Assembly (NCBI GenBank): GCA_029204225.1
Contig: CM055100.1
Coordinates: 19,680,655-19,744,654 of the forward strand
DNA from: Diphasiastrum complanatum
Lineage: Eukaryota; Streptophyta; Lycopodiopsida; Lycopodiales; Lycopodiaceae
Length of the DNA: 64,000 nucleotides
Direction: 5' to 3'
How positions within the stretch are numbered: the first letter of the stretch is position 1; each line of letters starts with the position of its first letter. The notes under the pieces are model-generated. The model saw nothing but the letters and a program-made list of their open reading frames with translations, made no database searches and was not told where the DNA came from. Below, one piece after another: positions 1 to 10,215 of this stretch. Position numbers and translations under genes: made by a program.

Positions 1-10
1 AATGTTCTTT

Positions 11-293
11 CGCATGTGCGAACCGCGATATAAAATCACAAACTTCGATCAATTTTTTTCACTTTTTTTTTTGCTCCTCATATCGCACTTGTGCGCGTCC
101 TTCACAATCGATATTCCTCCTACCACCTTCCATGCGCACAAGTCCGATACATCTGCCTACGTGTCTCCCCGTATCGCACTTGTGCGTCTTTCTTCAAAAC
201 TAACCGTACATTCTATCTGTAAATATCGGTCCTCTGCGAGGTCTTTATCATCCCTCCCTGCTCATCCTAACCGTCACGCACAAGTCCGCTATC
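11..293. repeat. Alternating copies of a near-palindromic CGCACTTGTGCG motif
   Basis: A core reading TATCGCACTTGTGCG occurs at 81-95 and 172-186. Its near-reverse complement CGCACAAGTCCGATA occurs at 135-149, and a variant at 277-292. A shorter relative, CGCATGTGCG, lies at 11-20. Orientation alternates and spacing is about 40-105 bp. The cluster ends just before the ATG at 309 that opens the histone-like frame. Clustered short motifs in both orientations are typical of subterminal repeats of DNA transposons and of dimeric factor binding sites; which applies here is inference. The hypothetical 104-residue frame through the cluster has no recognisable protein features. Confidence 0.6.
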
Positions 294-308
294 CCATAGT
301 ACACGTCC

Positions 309-1035
309 ATGGATAGGAGAAAGTAGACAAGGAGGGACTTCTTCTCTCTTGGCTCATCCTCAGCCCCTGCGGTTGCCATTACACCACCCGCTAGACATAG
401 AACATGCAACTACAGCAGGTGGCTCTCTGAGATACACAAGTATCAGAGATCAACAGCTCTGTTGATCCCAAGAGCTCCATTCTACCGTGCTGTCCGAAAC
501 ATAACAAGAAATGATCTCGGACAGCTAGTTAGATTCACACCCAATGCTCTTCAGTGCCTTTTGGAGGCTGCTGAAGATTACATTAGCCTTTTTTTTTTAG
601 GATTCTTTTTTGCTTGCAATCCATTCCAAGAGAGTCACCATAATGCCCAAGGATACTCTTCTAGATAGGACTGATCTTCCTACAAAGATTCCTAGGAAGC
701 AGACAGCCCCCAAGAGAGCTCCGAAGAAAGTAAGGAGGGTAGACACCACAGATTCTGTGAAGCCTAACCCGGAATCCATTGTAGATAACGCTGTTGTTGA
801 TAATGTTGTAAATATAGCTACATTTGTTTTGGATACCTCTTTAATTCTTGTAGATACTACACATCCACCTCCTCCTCCTCCTCCAAATTTTCATACATAT
901 ATAGATTCGGATGATTATCTTAAATTTGAGAAAGACATATTCGATGCTATAGATACAATTGGTACTCCTTTTTGTTTTAGACTAGATGAACTTGAATTTA
1001 GTATTAATTTTAGAGTTTTAGATTGCTTGGATCTT
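309..1035 (+). pseudogene. CENH3-like histone H3 fold, N-terminal half of a broken fusion gene
   Basis: A frame opening at ATG 309 meets a stop at 324-326, then runs through a Ser/Pro/Arg-rich tail into a histone H3 core: EIHKYQRST (alphaN), LLIPRAPF (alpha1), RFTPNAL, EAAEDYIS (alpha2) and, after a frameshift, AIHSKRVTIMPKD (alpha3). LLIPxAPF, EAAEDY and a loop 1 one residue longer than canonical H3 point to centromeric H3 (CENH3/CENP-A) rather than ordinary H3; that comparison is from memory of the family. The shift lies in the T-rich run 589-600: seven bases stand where one codon is expected. After the core the frame does not end as CENH3 would. It continues through a basic stretch, a (Pro)7 run near 871-891 and an acidic segment to a stop at 1036-1038, then straight on in the same frame into the protease segment. 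Stops and frameshift make it a pseudogene as read. Confidence 0.7.
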
Positions 1036-1038
1036 TAA

Positions 1039-1980
1039 GATAGACAGGCTTCTATCAGTGATCCTGTGATAGAGTCCGGGCTTACACTCTTGCAATATGA
1101 CATTGCAAGAGATTCATCCAATGAGTTGCTAGTGCTGAGCAACTTTCTGCTTCAGGCCTTCAAGAAGAATAATGACACATTGTCACAATGTCTGACAAGT
1201 GGATTCACACCAGCAACAAAGTATCTACTCATCCCTTATCATACTAAGTAAGATATATTAAATGCTTCTTGTTGTTTTATGCATTAACATTGGCATTGTC
1301 AATGGAAATAGTTCTCAGAATTGCAGCTAAAGAAATTTCAATCTTATTTTGCAGTGACCACTGGAGTTTAAACCTGATCTCTTAGATCTGTACATAATAT
1401 TATTAAAGGTTTTTGTGTCAAGATGAATTCGGCAAGAAATACGCAGAAGGATGTAAATATATACCTTCCATATCTAAGTAAATATATTCCTACAGATGTT
1501 CCCCATTTCGTGGACTGGTAGATCGTCAGTTTGGAGGTAAACTCTGTCTTTCTTAATAGCATTTTGAAATCAGTATTCTAATGTAATTGTTTCATTCTGT
1601 TTCATAATTGATTTCTTGTGTGCTGAATTATTTTGCAGTCACCCCAGCAAAATGATTCATTCAGCTGTGGGTGGTACACATTATACAATGCAAAGTGATT
1701 TTTTGAGTGGTTCAACCTTCAGCAAGATGTTGATATTTCTAAGGTGATAAATTCTATTTATTATTATTTTAGAATCATGATTAGTTTTCTATTTTGTTGA
1801 TGTTTTTGGCCATCACTAATACATGAATGTTCTATTTTGCAATTTACACTTCCTGAGTACACATCAAGCCAGGTGTACAGATTTAGACAAGAAATTATCC
1901 TGAGAATACTGGCTAGGGCAAGGCTTCAGCCTCCCATTATTGATGATGGTGCAAAGGATGATGTAGTTATACTAAATTAA
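1039..1980 (+). pseudogene. Ulp1-type (C48) cysteine protease-like segment, four exons
   Basis: The frame is the same as that of 601-1035, separated only by the TAA at 1036-1038. Exon A runs to 1247 and ends YLLIPYHT. A GT-AG intron (1248-1354) joins it to TNDHWSLNLI, giving the LIPxxxxxHWSL block that carries the catalytic His of Ulp1/SUMO proteases. A second intron (1537-1638) leads to SPQQNDSFSCGWYTLYNAK, matching the family's PQQxNxxxCGxY block with the oxyanion Gln and nucleophile Cys. A third intron (from 1744) should end near 1842, but the acceptor reads TTTTGCAA, so AG is lost; the last exon (1843-1980) ends in TAA. In-frame stops occur after LNLIS and after YNAK. Ulp1 domains process SUMO or similar modifiers and are also carried by some plant Mutator-like transposons. 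The catalytic Asp could not be placed. Confidence 0.7.
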
Positions 1981-2157
1981 GATCAGAACAAATATAGATA
2001 GCATAGAACAAAAATACATGTATAGAATTCATAGAAAAATATACATTGATATATCATATGCTGCTCCAGTTTATGAATTTGGGAGCACAAAATACATGTA
2101 CTGATGCCCAACTTGGCTTTCATTTATTGAATGAAAGAGTGTATACATAGATTTTTA

Positions 2158-3254
2158 CTAAAGTTTATTTGAAACTATTGTTCTCCCACAATGGTGATTG
2201 TTGTAGGTAGATCTTTGCAGCATGTTATCAGCTCTTGTCTTTTTCACCTCTGTGACATGGCAAATATTAGTGAATGTGCAATTGTAAATGATGACATTTT
2301 CTATTATTTTGCTCTATTTTGAAATGGCAATAAACATAAAGTACTTACGAGTCTTCCGTTGATGATAAATCTGAAATATGTTGGTAGATTGGTTTGTAAT
2401 AGCATGAGCTCTGTTCTGATAAAATCAAGCTTCCAATGCTCTTCCACCTCAACCATAGTCAAATATTCCTCATTGTAGATAATGCCTATCTCCATTCGGT
2501 TTGTGTGACCATTTAGTTCAAAGTCTTGATCCAATGGTAGCCATGTACCTTCAATTTTCTTGTATCTCTGGTAGCTAAATGTGAGACTGAGCATTTGCTT
2601 TTCGATATGATAACAAAATATCATTGAGGACTTTTTAATCCTGCATTCTATGTCATTATTTGTTTTACTATCCCAGCCTTGATCCATGAGATCGGACAAA
2701 GTCTCATCTGATAAATCCTTGCAAACAAATAAAGTTGGTGTCCTACGAACACTAGCACTCGAGAAAAAATCAACAAATATATGTAATGAGATAAACCAAC
2801 TTAGGTGAACAATTTTTGAGCATGTGCTTATCTTCATAGCATTTCTAATATCAATGAGTAGCTTGCATCTCAAGGATTCAGAAACAATGCTGTCAGGAGT
2901 AGGCCACTCATCACTTTGAAAATTAGGCAATGGAATTGCTTCGAGCTTGCCAAAACTTCCATCTGTTTGTGGCATATATAAAGATTCATAAAAATAGATA
3001 CCACAATCTGCAAGTTCCTTTGGACTTCTTTGTAGCGCAGGCATCCCAAAGGGAGCCGGGAACCACGACTTAGCTTCCCAGCCTTCAACTCTTGCCATCC
3101 GAACCCACTTGACATACAAGCAGCCAACTCGCCAACAACGATCAGACTTAACCAACTTGAAGTTCTGAAGACCAACATTGAGATCCAACCTGGCGCCATG
3201 CCAGATCGGGGGTCCCGATGTGGGTGACTTCCCTCCAAGCAAGCCGCCCAACAT
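2158..3254 (-). CDS. Unrecognised spliced coding candidate (two exons visible)
   Basis: A 906-base open frame on minus (3254 to 2349) ends at a perfect GTAAGT donor (2348-2343). An acceptor at 2249-2248 joins it in phase to a 29-codon exon (2247-2158) ending in TAG, so a product of about 331 residues can be read. I do not recognise the protein. Its C-terminal 230 residues look like ordinary coding sequence (mixed composition, no low complexity). The first 65 or so residues come out of a locally repeated, GC-rich block (3130-3620), so the true start is probably further downstream or in another exon. No catalytic motif, signal peptide or membrane span is evident. It could be a host gene fragment or an ORF of an unknown transposon; the neighbouring Ulp1-like pseudogene points the other way. 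Confidence 0.35.
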
Positions 3255-3620
3255 ACATCAAACTTAACCAACTCGAAGCTTTGTTACAAACGAGTAACAT
3301 CCATTCCAAGCAAGCGGTCTGACTTACATCAGACTTAACCAACTGAAAGCTTCGTCACGAGCGCTGGAAGCCAACCTGGCGCCACGCCAGACTGGACAGC
3401 CATAAACAGGTAACATCCACCCAAGCAAGCCATCCAACTCAGCCGACAGGTTAGAGCCCGTTCCCCAAGAGCTTAACCCATTCACGTTCATGCAAGGAAC
3501 ACTCAGAACCACAAGCCGCGACAGATATGGAAACAACCAGTTCCTGGACCAAATGGTCTCGACAGCATACCGCTGGCGCCACGGACCGAATGGTCCCGAC
3601 GGCATACCGCTGGTGTCCCG
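3130..3620. repeat. GC-rich imperfect direct repeats
   Basis: The phrase ACTTAACCAACTxGAAG recurs near 3147, 3264 and 3332. Two copies are followed by a block containing CCAACCTGGCGCCA near 3187 and 3372. A second short repeat, GACCxAATGGTC...GGCATACCGCTGG, is duplicated at about 3546-3614. The units are diverged and spacing is uneven. The block is clearly more GC-rich than its surroundings. Several overlapping minus-strand frames here are products of the repeats, not independent genes. Confidence 0.6.
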
Positions 3621-4403
3621 GGATACGACCCTCAGCTATGTGCCAAGTTAAGAATTTTGAAAGCGGCCTTACAACTGGCGCTTTTACCGAACACTGAAAC
3701 CCAGAAGGTAATCAGAGTCAGTTTGAGGAAAATCCCACTTTATTGATAAATCTGAGAAGGTTACATCTCAAGTGTGTGACCGACCCTAGTCTCCGGGGCG
3801 CTAGCATGCCAAGGCGAGAGCCATGACAACATTCCAGCAAGGGAGGCTGAGACTTGGTTGGAGCTCGCCCTGAGTCGCAACCCGCACTCCCCTATAGTAT
3901 TGGTGTGATTCGGCACCCCCCCTCATACCAAGCACTCTACCCAAGCTGGTAAAGCACGTTTTTCTCTCTCTAGGATTTTCTCTTTCTAGAAAGTCATTTT
4001 CTCTCTCTAGATTTTATTGATCCCCAGGCTTCCTTTAATCATGCCTAGATCGTGTGAGGTGATTGCACATCGATCTGAGCTCTCTGGACTTCGCTAGAAC
4101 CGATCAAAGATTTTCAGCCATAGGGACTTGGCGCCGGCTGGATTCTGGTCACAGTGGCGCCGGGAGCAGCAGGGGCGCTGCTGGCGCCGGGGACATAGCT
4201 GGCGCCGATGGCGCCGGAAGTAAAGCTTGTAAAGGTAGCTTTACAACATTCTTCCTCTGTATTGCAGCTTTCCAACATCAGAGTGAATCACGTATAATAT
4301 TCCTGCAAGTGATTGTGCGGGCTCCCATTCACTTATGCATGATGGATATAAATCTAAAAGAAAAAAACAATGTTGAGGCATTTAAATCATAATCTGAAGA
4401 GCA
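3621..4403. other. Non-coding stretch with a GGCGCC cluster
   Basis: No gene is supported here. Five GGCGCC hexamers fall within 4130-4215 (at 4130, 4156, 4182, 4201 and 4210), giving a Gly/Ala-rich frame that I treat as a by-product of composition. TCTCTCTCTAG is duplicated around 3970-4010. The GGCGCC richness is shared with the direct-repeat block just upstream, so both may belong to one GC-rich repeat family. Confidence 0.4.
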
Positions 4404-6840
4404 TCAATAAAGAAAATCACCTATGATTGTTGTAGAGTGCATATGTTTTAATATACTTACAATTACATCATGAGGATTGATATCATGTACTTTGATTTTT
4501 GAATGCATATATACATGTTGTACTAAGACTTCTGATATAGATTGACCTCCCGGGGTAGTCTTAAACTCCAAAATTTTTGCTTTCCAATAAGATTTGTAAG
4601 TCATTTTGCTCTTTTCTTTTGTCGAAAATTGCCCTTTGATGATGGATGCAGCAATACCCATGAGTCTTCATATATTTTGTTGGCTTCTAGTTATCAGCTT
4701 CATCTTTCTCATTGTAAAGAATCACAGACTCGATTGTAGATCTAGGTCTCCTTGCCATTGCTATTTTCAAAGCTTGGGCGCCAAAAATCTCTCTGATATG
4801 ATACTTAATTTCAATTCTTTGTATCACATTTAATCTAATGTGAATGCCAACATAGTCATAGTTACTGCGTATACCATATTTTATGTAACTGTACATACTA
4901 TATTTCTATAACTATAACTACTATAGTTAGAAAATTTCACTATACTAACCAGCATAGTCAAGTAAATTTAACTTGAGTTATTGACATCGGACAGATTAGC
5001 ACGTGTTGGGCAGGAAGAAGAAACCAATGGGATACGTCCATGTTGCCCGGACACAAATTTCAAAGTTTTTAATATTGCATTTTTATTTTTTAGTTAATTT
5101 GAACCACGTTACGTAGATTTCAAATCTGTGCATTTTGATTGGGCCTGGTGACGGTCGAAACTAAAAAAAAAAAAAGGTATCTTTACAAAGGGTCTTTTTG
5201 ATATTGAGAACTCCTCTAATGGTAGATCACATAACAAATTATATGGTAAGATTTATCTGTAGTACTATTGTAGACAATTTTGAGCTACTAATTTAGATAC
5301 TTCTACTATTGATTTATATTCCACTTTTATGAAATGCAACACCTATTACGACATCATTCAACATTCGACGCAAGAAATAGTGAAAGTATCAGCATATGGT
5401 CATCACAAGAAATGGAGAAATCTCATTGGCAAGCAAGAACGACATTCCATAAAAGTACACAACATGGTCGAACTAACACAAAGAACCATTATATTTTTCA
5501 ACTTTTTTAGTGATTTTATAGAAGAGTTTGAATTCATCACAATACAAACTGACGGATTATCAAAAATTTCAAAAAGCATGCAAATTAATATAAGCTACTA
5601 TGCAACAGATATACAAAGATCTTTTTGTATTTTGAAATGTAATATGTTGTGAATATCTTGAATTCTTTAGATACATTTTATCTTGGACACTTTTTCCAAT
5701 AAAAGTCGCAACTTAGAGCCATGCAATGTTGCTCATGATGTAGACATTACAATGTACAGACAATAGGGTATTGAAATCCTTCCAAATGAGGAAGAAGAAG
5801 AAATAACAAGAAATGAGATTGTAGTATACCAACAAATATGGAGGATACAAACAAGCATTGGATGATCATTCACATTTATGCTTTGGTTGTTGTAATTTTT
5901 CAGAGAGTTCAAAGTTTGAAACATGGAGGAATCATTTCATTCACATTCTATTTGGTTCTTCATGTTCTAGTTATATCTTGATGTGTAAAATTGATGTAAG
6001 ACATAGTGAAGCATCCAATTTGGACACTATTCTCTAAATCAATTATGAAAGATACTTTAGAACCTTAGAAAGGAGATTTATACTTAGAATGGAGATCATT
6101 CTAAAGTTGGATCAAAGTAGTATGGTCAAAACTATGCCAAAACTAGTTGAAGAGGGAGTTCGAGAGATTTCAACAAGTTTAGTCATATTTGGTAAATTGT
6201 CAATATGAGGCCAAAACTCATTTAGACTTAGAGATAGACTTTTTGAAGTTATATTAGTTTAAAATACAGTCAATAAACGCTTTTTGAAAGTGTGGGAAAG
6301 TTGGTAGTCGAGTTTGAGAGAGATTCAAATTTGAACTTTGGGTACATTGAATCTAGTCCCAAAATAGTAGGGTTTTTCATATTGGAGGGAAAGCCAAGTG
6401 GCAAAGTAGGGTTTGGACCTGCTATATATTGTTGTAACTCATGGAGAAAGATATCTTCTCTCTCTCATTCCATCATTATACATGGTTCTCTTTGGGTTCT
6501 ACTACTCATTGGTGCACTCTCATGATGTTATCTTGCAATTCTATGTGTAGAGTGATCATTTATTGCTATTTTCGGTTTCGCACATGTGAAATACAGTAGG
6601 GTACTGTAATTATATGGACATCAGCTATTTTTTATGTTTTGGTTCATGTTTGATCAGTATCTCTTAGAATTAGATGCCGATTTTTCTACATTGGCTGGAT
6701 TGTTGGTTTGTTTCGTTTTTAACCAAAGATCAGGGACATGGATTTGAATCTTGAATGATCTGAAATCCTTCACAACACTTTTTAAATAGTTACATTGACA
6801 AAGAGATCTATATGGAGCAATCCAAGAAATTTCCATCACT
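4404..6840. other. Mostly featureless AT-rich DNA with two weak minus-strand frames
   Basis: Minus-strand frames at 4661-4404 (85 codons, containing KSYWKAKILEF) and 4896-4687 (69 codons) have protein-like composition. They lie on the same strand as the candidate at 2158-3254 and could be upstream exons of it, but no donor/acceptor pair in phase was established. From 4900 to 6840 I see no gene. About 6290-6560 (purine/pyrimidine tracts, TATATATTGT, a CTCTCTCTC run) has the texture of an LTR but no partner was found. Confidence 0.25.
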
Positions 6841-6849
6841 TGGATTACT

Positions 6850-6945
6850 ACACGAGATTTTGATCCTCCATCATTGTACTTCAAGTTTTATAATGGTGAT
6901 GTAGCAATTATTGTACTTTATGTAGATGACATAAAAAACTTTGGA
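6850..6945 (+). mobile_element. Ty1/copia reverse transcriptase fragment
   Basis: A plus-strand frame reads DPSLYFKFYNGD-like sequence (here DPPSLYFKFYNGD) followed by [11 protein letters not shown], the catalytic YVDD block of copia reverse transcriptase and its usual upstream DPxLYF motif. Similarity stops soon after the YVDD. The DNA from about 7000 onward is a gypsy element on the opposite strand. Only about 30 codons survive. Confidence 0.65.
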
Positions 6946-6999
6946 GTTTCAACATTAGCTGGAAGATCTACTAGCCTGTATGTGACCTTGTTAATCACT

Positions 7000-8450
7000 T
7001 GGATAACCTTAAAGGGACCACAATACCTAGGCACCAACTTACACACTTACCATATTTCAAGCCCTTAGAGTAAGTAGGGACCCTTAAAAACATAATGTCA
7101 TTGACCTTGAATTCCATGTGCTTTTGAGACATATCAGCATAGTGCCTCGCCCTGTCCTAAAACAAACACTTAAACTAATATTTATTAAAGAACAATCATG
7201 CATAAAAGTTAAAGATTTTTCAACAAAATCAATTTGTAATCATTTATTTTTATCATAATGCCATTGTTGCCCAAGAACAACTTTCACATTTGCCAAATTA
7301 ACGGCTTGGAATTCTAGTTTTTAGACATAGTCCTGTATGTGCAATGGTACATTAGGAACCACATAATCCATAGGTTTGGAATTACATCCAGACGCCCTTG
7401 TCACACAATAATTTTTTCTCACTTTTTTTTATGGGAAGGTTTAGCATATGCACCAAATTTGCATTCATAAAATTATGAGTGGATCCCGTGTCAAAAAGTA
7501 CATTAACAACATGTTACCCTTAATGCAAATGTCATTAGGTCCATAAGGCATTGAACTAAGAAACCAAATATCCATACTTTGAGATATTTTTTTTACACAA
7601 TCATGTGCAAGGTGACCCTCTCCATTGCACTTGAAGCAAAGATTCTTCTTCCAAGTTTCCGCTACGTCCTTCTTGCCACCTTGATGTTTATTAAAGTGGT
7701 GTTTAGATTTCTTAGAATTAGGACTGGAAGGTGCCTCATTGGTAACTTCCTTATCCTTCCTTTTAAATTGAAAACCCTTCTTTTGCTCATTAGGGTGATG
7801 ACTCTTACATGGCTTAGGAGTATCATCATAAAACTTTGCAGCCCTAATAGCATCTTCTAAGGTGTTGGGATGGTTCCTTCAAACATCCACTTGATAGTCC
7901 TTACGTAAACCATCAATAAACATGAGCATTTGTATCTTTGGAGGTATTTCACTAGAAAGAGGATTAAGATACTCATGAAAATATTGAATAGATTGATCAA
8001 GGCCTTTAGTCATATTCAATCCCGAAAGTTTTTGAAAATGTTCATAAGCATCTAACAAGGGAAGAAAGTATTCCTTGAATACTAGGCAAAATGCTTCCCA
8101 TATTAATGGTTGTTTTCCTTTGCCTACTAAGTCCTCCCACCATACGAAAGCTTTTCCATCCAAAAAAATAGTAGTGGTGGAGAGTTTTTCACTTTCAAAA
8201 AATATATTCATGACAAAATATTTATTTCAAACATAAAGCCGTGAATTTACTACTTGTAGACTCCTCTCTTTCTTTTCTCCTTTATACACTTTAACGGGAG
8301 GAGGTACTACATGCTTTCCTTGATTGGCCAACTTAGACTCAAGAGCTTGATTCTTTAAATTAGTTTCATGTAGTTGTTGGTTTGTCTCTTGAATTTGTTG
8401 GTAGAAATGTTGTAGGGCTTGTGCCACACTATCAGGTTTAGATAAATCAA
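7000..8450 (-). mobile_element. Internally deleted Ty3/gypsy element (gag, protease, integrase tail)
   Basis: Reading on minus: a Gln-rich gag N-terminus (8427-8227), a gag core with the WWEDLVGKG motif (8211-7879), a CCHC zinc knuckle CFKCNGEGHLAHDC (7638-7597) and a retroviral-type protease LFDTGSTHNF with its catalytic DTGS at 7492-7481. A short pre-RT segment containing VVLGQQWHYD follows. Then, after about 7170, the frame resumes as the C-terminal part of integrase (RARHYADMSQKHMEF...FLRVP). Reverse transcriptase, RNase H and the integrase core are absent, so at least 2 kb has been lost internally. Several frameshifts and stops are present. The element is non-functional on its own. Confidence 0.75.
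7597..7638 (-). other. CCHC zinc knuckle of the gypsy gag
   Basis: The 14 codons read CFKCNGEGHLAHDC, a perfect Cys-X2-Cys-X4-His-X4-Cys nucleocapsid knuckle that binds packaged RNA. It lies 3' of the gag core and about 100 bp 5' of the protease motif, the expected order. Confidence 0.85.
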
Positions 8451-9577
8451 AGGTAGGATTAGAGGTTGATTGATCCGTGGGAGTGTCTTGATTGTGATCC
8501 TAGTATTCAAAGCAACAACAAAGAAAACTAAGATCAGAAAAAGACAATAGGCTTACGAATGCTTTAGTGTAACTAATGCATGTTCTTTTCACAAGCTCAT
8601 TCTAAGCTTACTACAAGCGTAATCCCAAAAAAAAGTTCAAAACTTTTTGGATTCAATCACAATGACTCAAAACTTATCCAAGTTTTCATTCACATGTTGG
8701 GTTCCTCTTTTAGTTTCCATAACATCACTCATAATGAACCATAGAAAATTTGATGGCAAATTTCCATTTACAACTACCAAATTTCAAAATTGTTTCATCT
8801 ATGTTTCTAGCAATGTAGAATGGAGAACTAACATTTGTTTTGTAAGAGTTGCTAACAATTCTTTGTCGTTCTTCTTCAAATCCAAAAGTTGAGAAGTGAA
8901 TGAATTTACAAACCCTTAATCAAAACAAATCCCCTTTCTATGCAAAACAAACTTCCATTTACAAAAAACAAAATTTTTGGTCTATTTTTCTTAATCCAAG
9001 GTTCAAATAGACTAAAAATCGAATTTGAAGTTCTATGAAATTGTGTGAAGGTCACTGAAGTTCTGTGAAAAAAATAGAAAATCAAAATGAAAGGCAACTT
9101 TAGCCTAAGATGGGTTGATTTTCTCACTAAATTTTAGTGTGTAGGCAACACCAATCTTCCAAAACTCCCTCTACATTTGGTAACTTCACTTTAGGCACAA
9201 ACCAAACTTCAAAAAAACTTTTGAAAGTTGAAGTTGGGCAACTATTTGCTGGGCCCTCAAATTTGGGACAGCCCACAAAAAGCCAAACTTCTACTTCTTT
9301 ACTTCAAAACAAAAAACACCAACCTCTATTTTCATGAAACACTTCTAAATTCAATCTACTTCTCAACTTGCAAATATTTCTATCTATCAAATTGAAAATG
9401 TGTACTTGTTGGGGCCCATTCTATTCTAAACAAAAAAAGCCTTTCAAAAATAGAAAAAGCAGCCCCTGTTGAAAAGCACACCAATTTCTAGAAGCAAGAA
9501 ATTGGTGCTATTTCAATATTATTAAAACAATTTGATGGCAAATTTTAATACAAAAAAAAAGAGGTTTCGAATTTACC

Positions 9578-9579
<2 letters not shown>
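8451..9579. other. Untranslated/LTR-like flank of the minus-strand gypsy element
   Basis: No coding function is supported. The stretch lies on the 5' side of the minus-strand gag, so it should hold the leader and possibly the 5' LTR, but I found no tRNA-complementary primer site and no matching second LTR. Short frames at 8647-8892, 8906-9127 and 9137-9337 have no recognisable features. Confidence 0.3.

Positions 9580-9631
<52 letters not shown>
9580..9631. repeat. (AG)n microsatellite
   Basis: About 26 uninterrupted AG dinucleotides. Confidence 0.95.
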
Positions 9632-9635
<4 letters not shown>

Positions 9636-9689
9636 TTCATGTTTTTAGTTAACCAAGGAAGTTTTCATTTTTTTATGAATGTTGCAAAT

Positions 9690-10215
9690 GCACTTGTTCA
9701 TTTCTTGTCCTTCATCCAAATCACTAAAAGCATGCAAGTTAATGAATCACCCCCATGAACTATGCCAAAATCAGGTGTGCATGAGATGTATCTAAGTATT
9801 CTTTTGGCTTGTTGCCAATGCATAGCTAAAGGTGCTTGCATGTATTGACATTTTTACATACGTAATAGCTTAGATTAATTCTAGTGATAGTCATCCAGAT
9901 CAATGAGCCTATAAGTTTCCTAAAGAGAGTGGTGTCTTTAAAGAATGATTCCTCCTTTCTTTTACATGTTGCTCCAATGGAATGTCTATATGCTTGCAAC
10001 TATCCTTATGAAATATTTTGAGTATTGAAAAAACTGAGCATACTTGGATTGAAAAATAAAACTAGAAGTTGAACTTCTAACTACCTCTATAGCCAAAATG
10101 TCATGTAACATATCTACCATTTTGAAATCTTTGCTAAGATCTAGTTTGGTCCTATCAATGCCTTTTACACAATTTCCACTTAAAATGAGATCATCTAAAT
10201 AGATCAATTAAATTA
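9690..10215 (-). mobile_element. Ty1/copia RT and RNase H fragment
   Basis: Minus-strand frames carry YLDDLILSGN (catalytic YLDD of copia RT, about 10204-10175), a DFKMVDMLHDILAIEV segment matching the family's EMKDLG...YFLGIEV block, and FIFQSKYA. After frameshifts, the region corresponding to HWQAAKRILRYI and the start of copia RNase H is visible (about 9830-9700). Stops and shifts are frequent. Confidence 0.7.

Noticed and set aside
2-316. 104-codon frame at the window edge
   Set aside because: It runs through the repeated CGCACTTGTGCG motifs, and its composition (Phe/Leu/Ser from T-rich DNA) is not protein-like.
309-680. Ordinary histone H3 gene
   Set aside because: LLIPRAPF, EAAEDY and the longer loop 1 differ from canonical H3, the frame is broken, and the coding sequence continues far past the normal H3 C-terminus.
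4063-4392. Gly/Ala-rich 109-codon frame
   Set aside because: The composition is explained by the GGCGCC cluster; no flanking gene structure.
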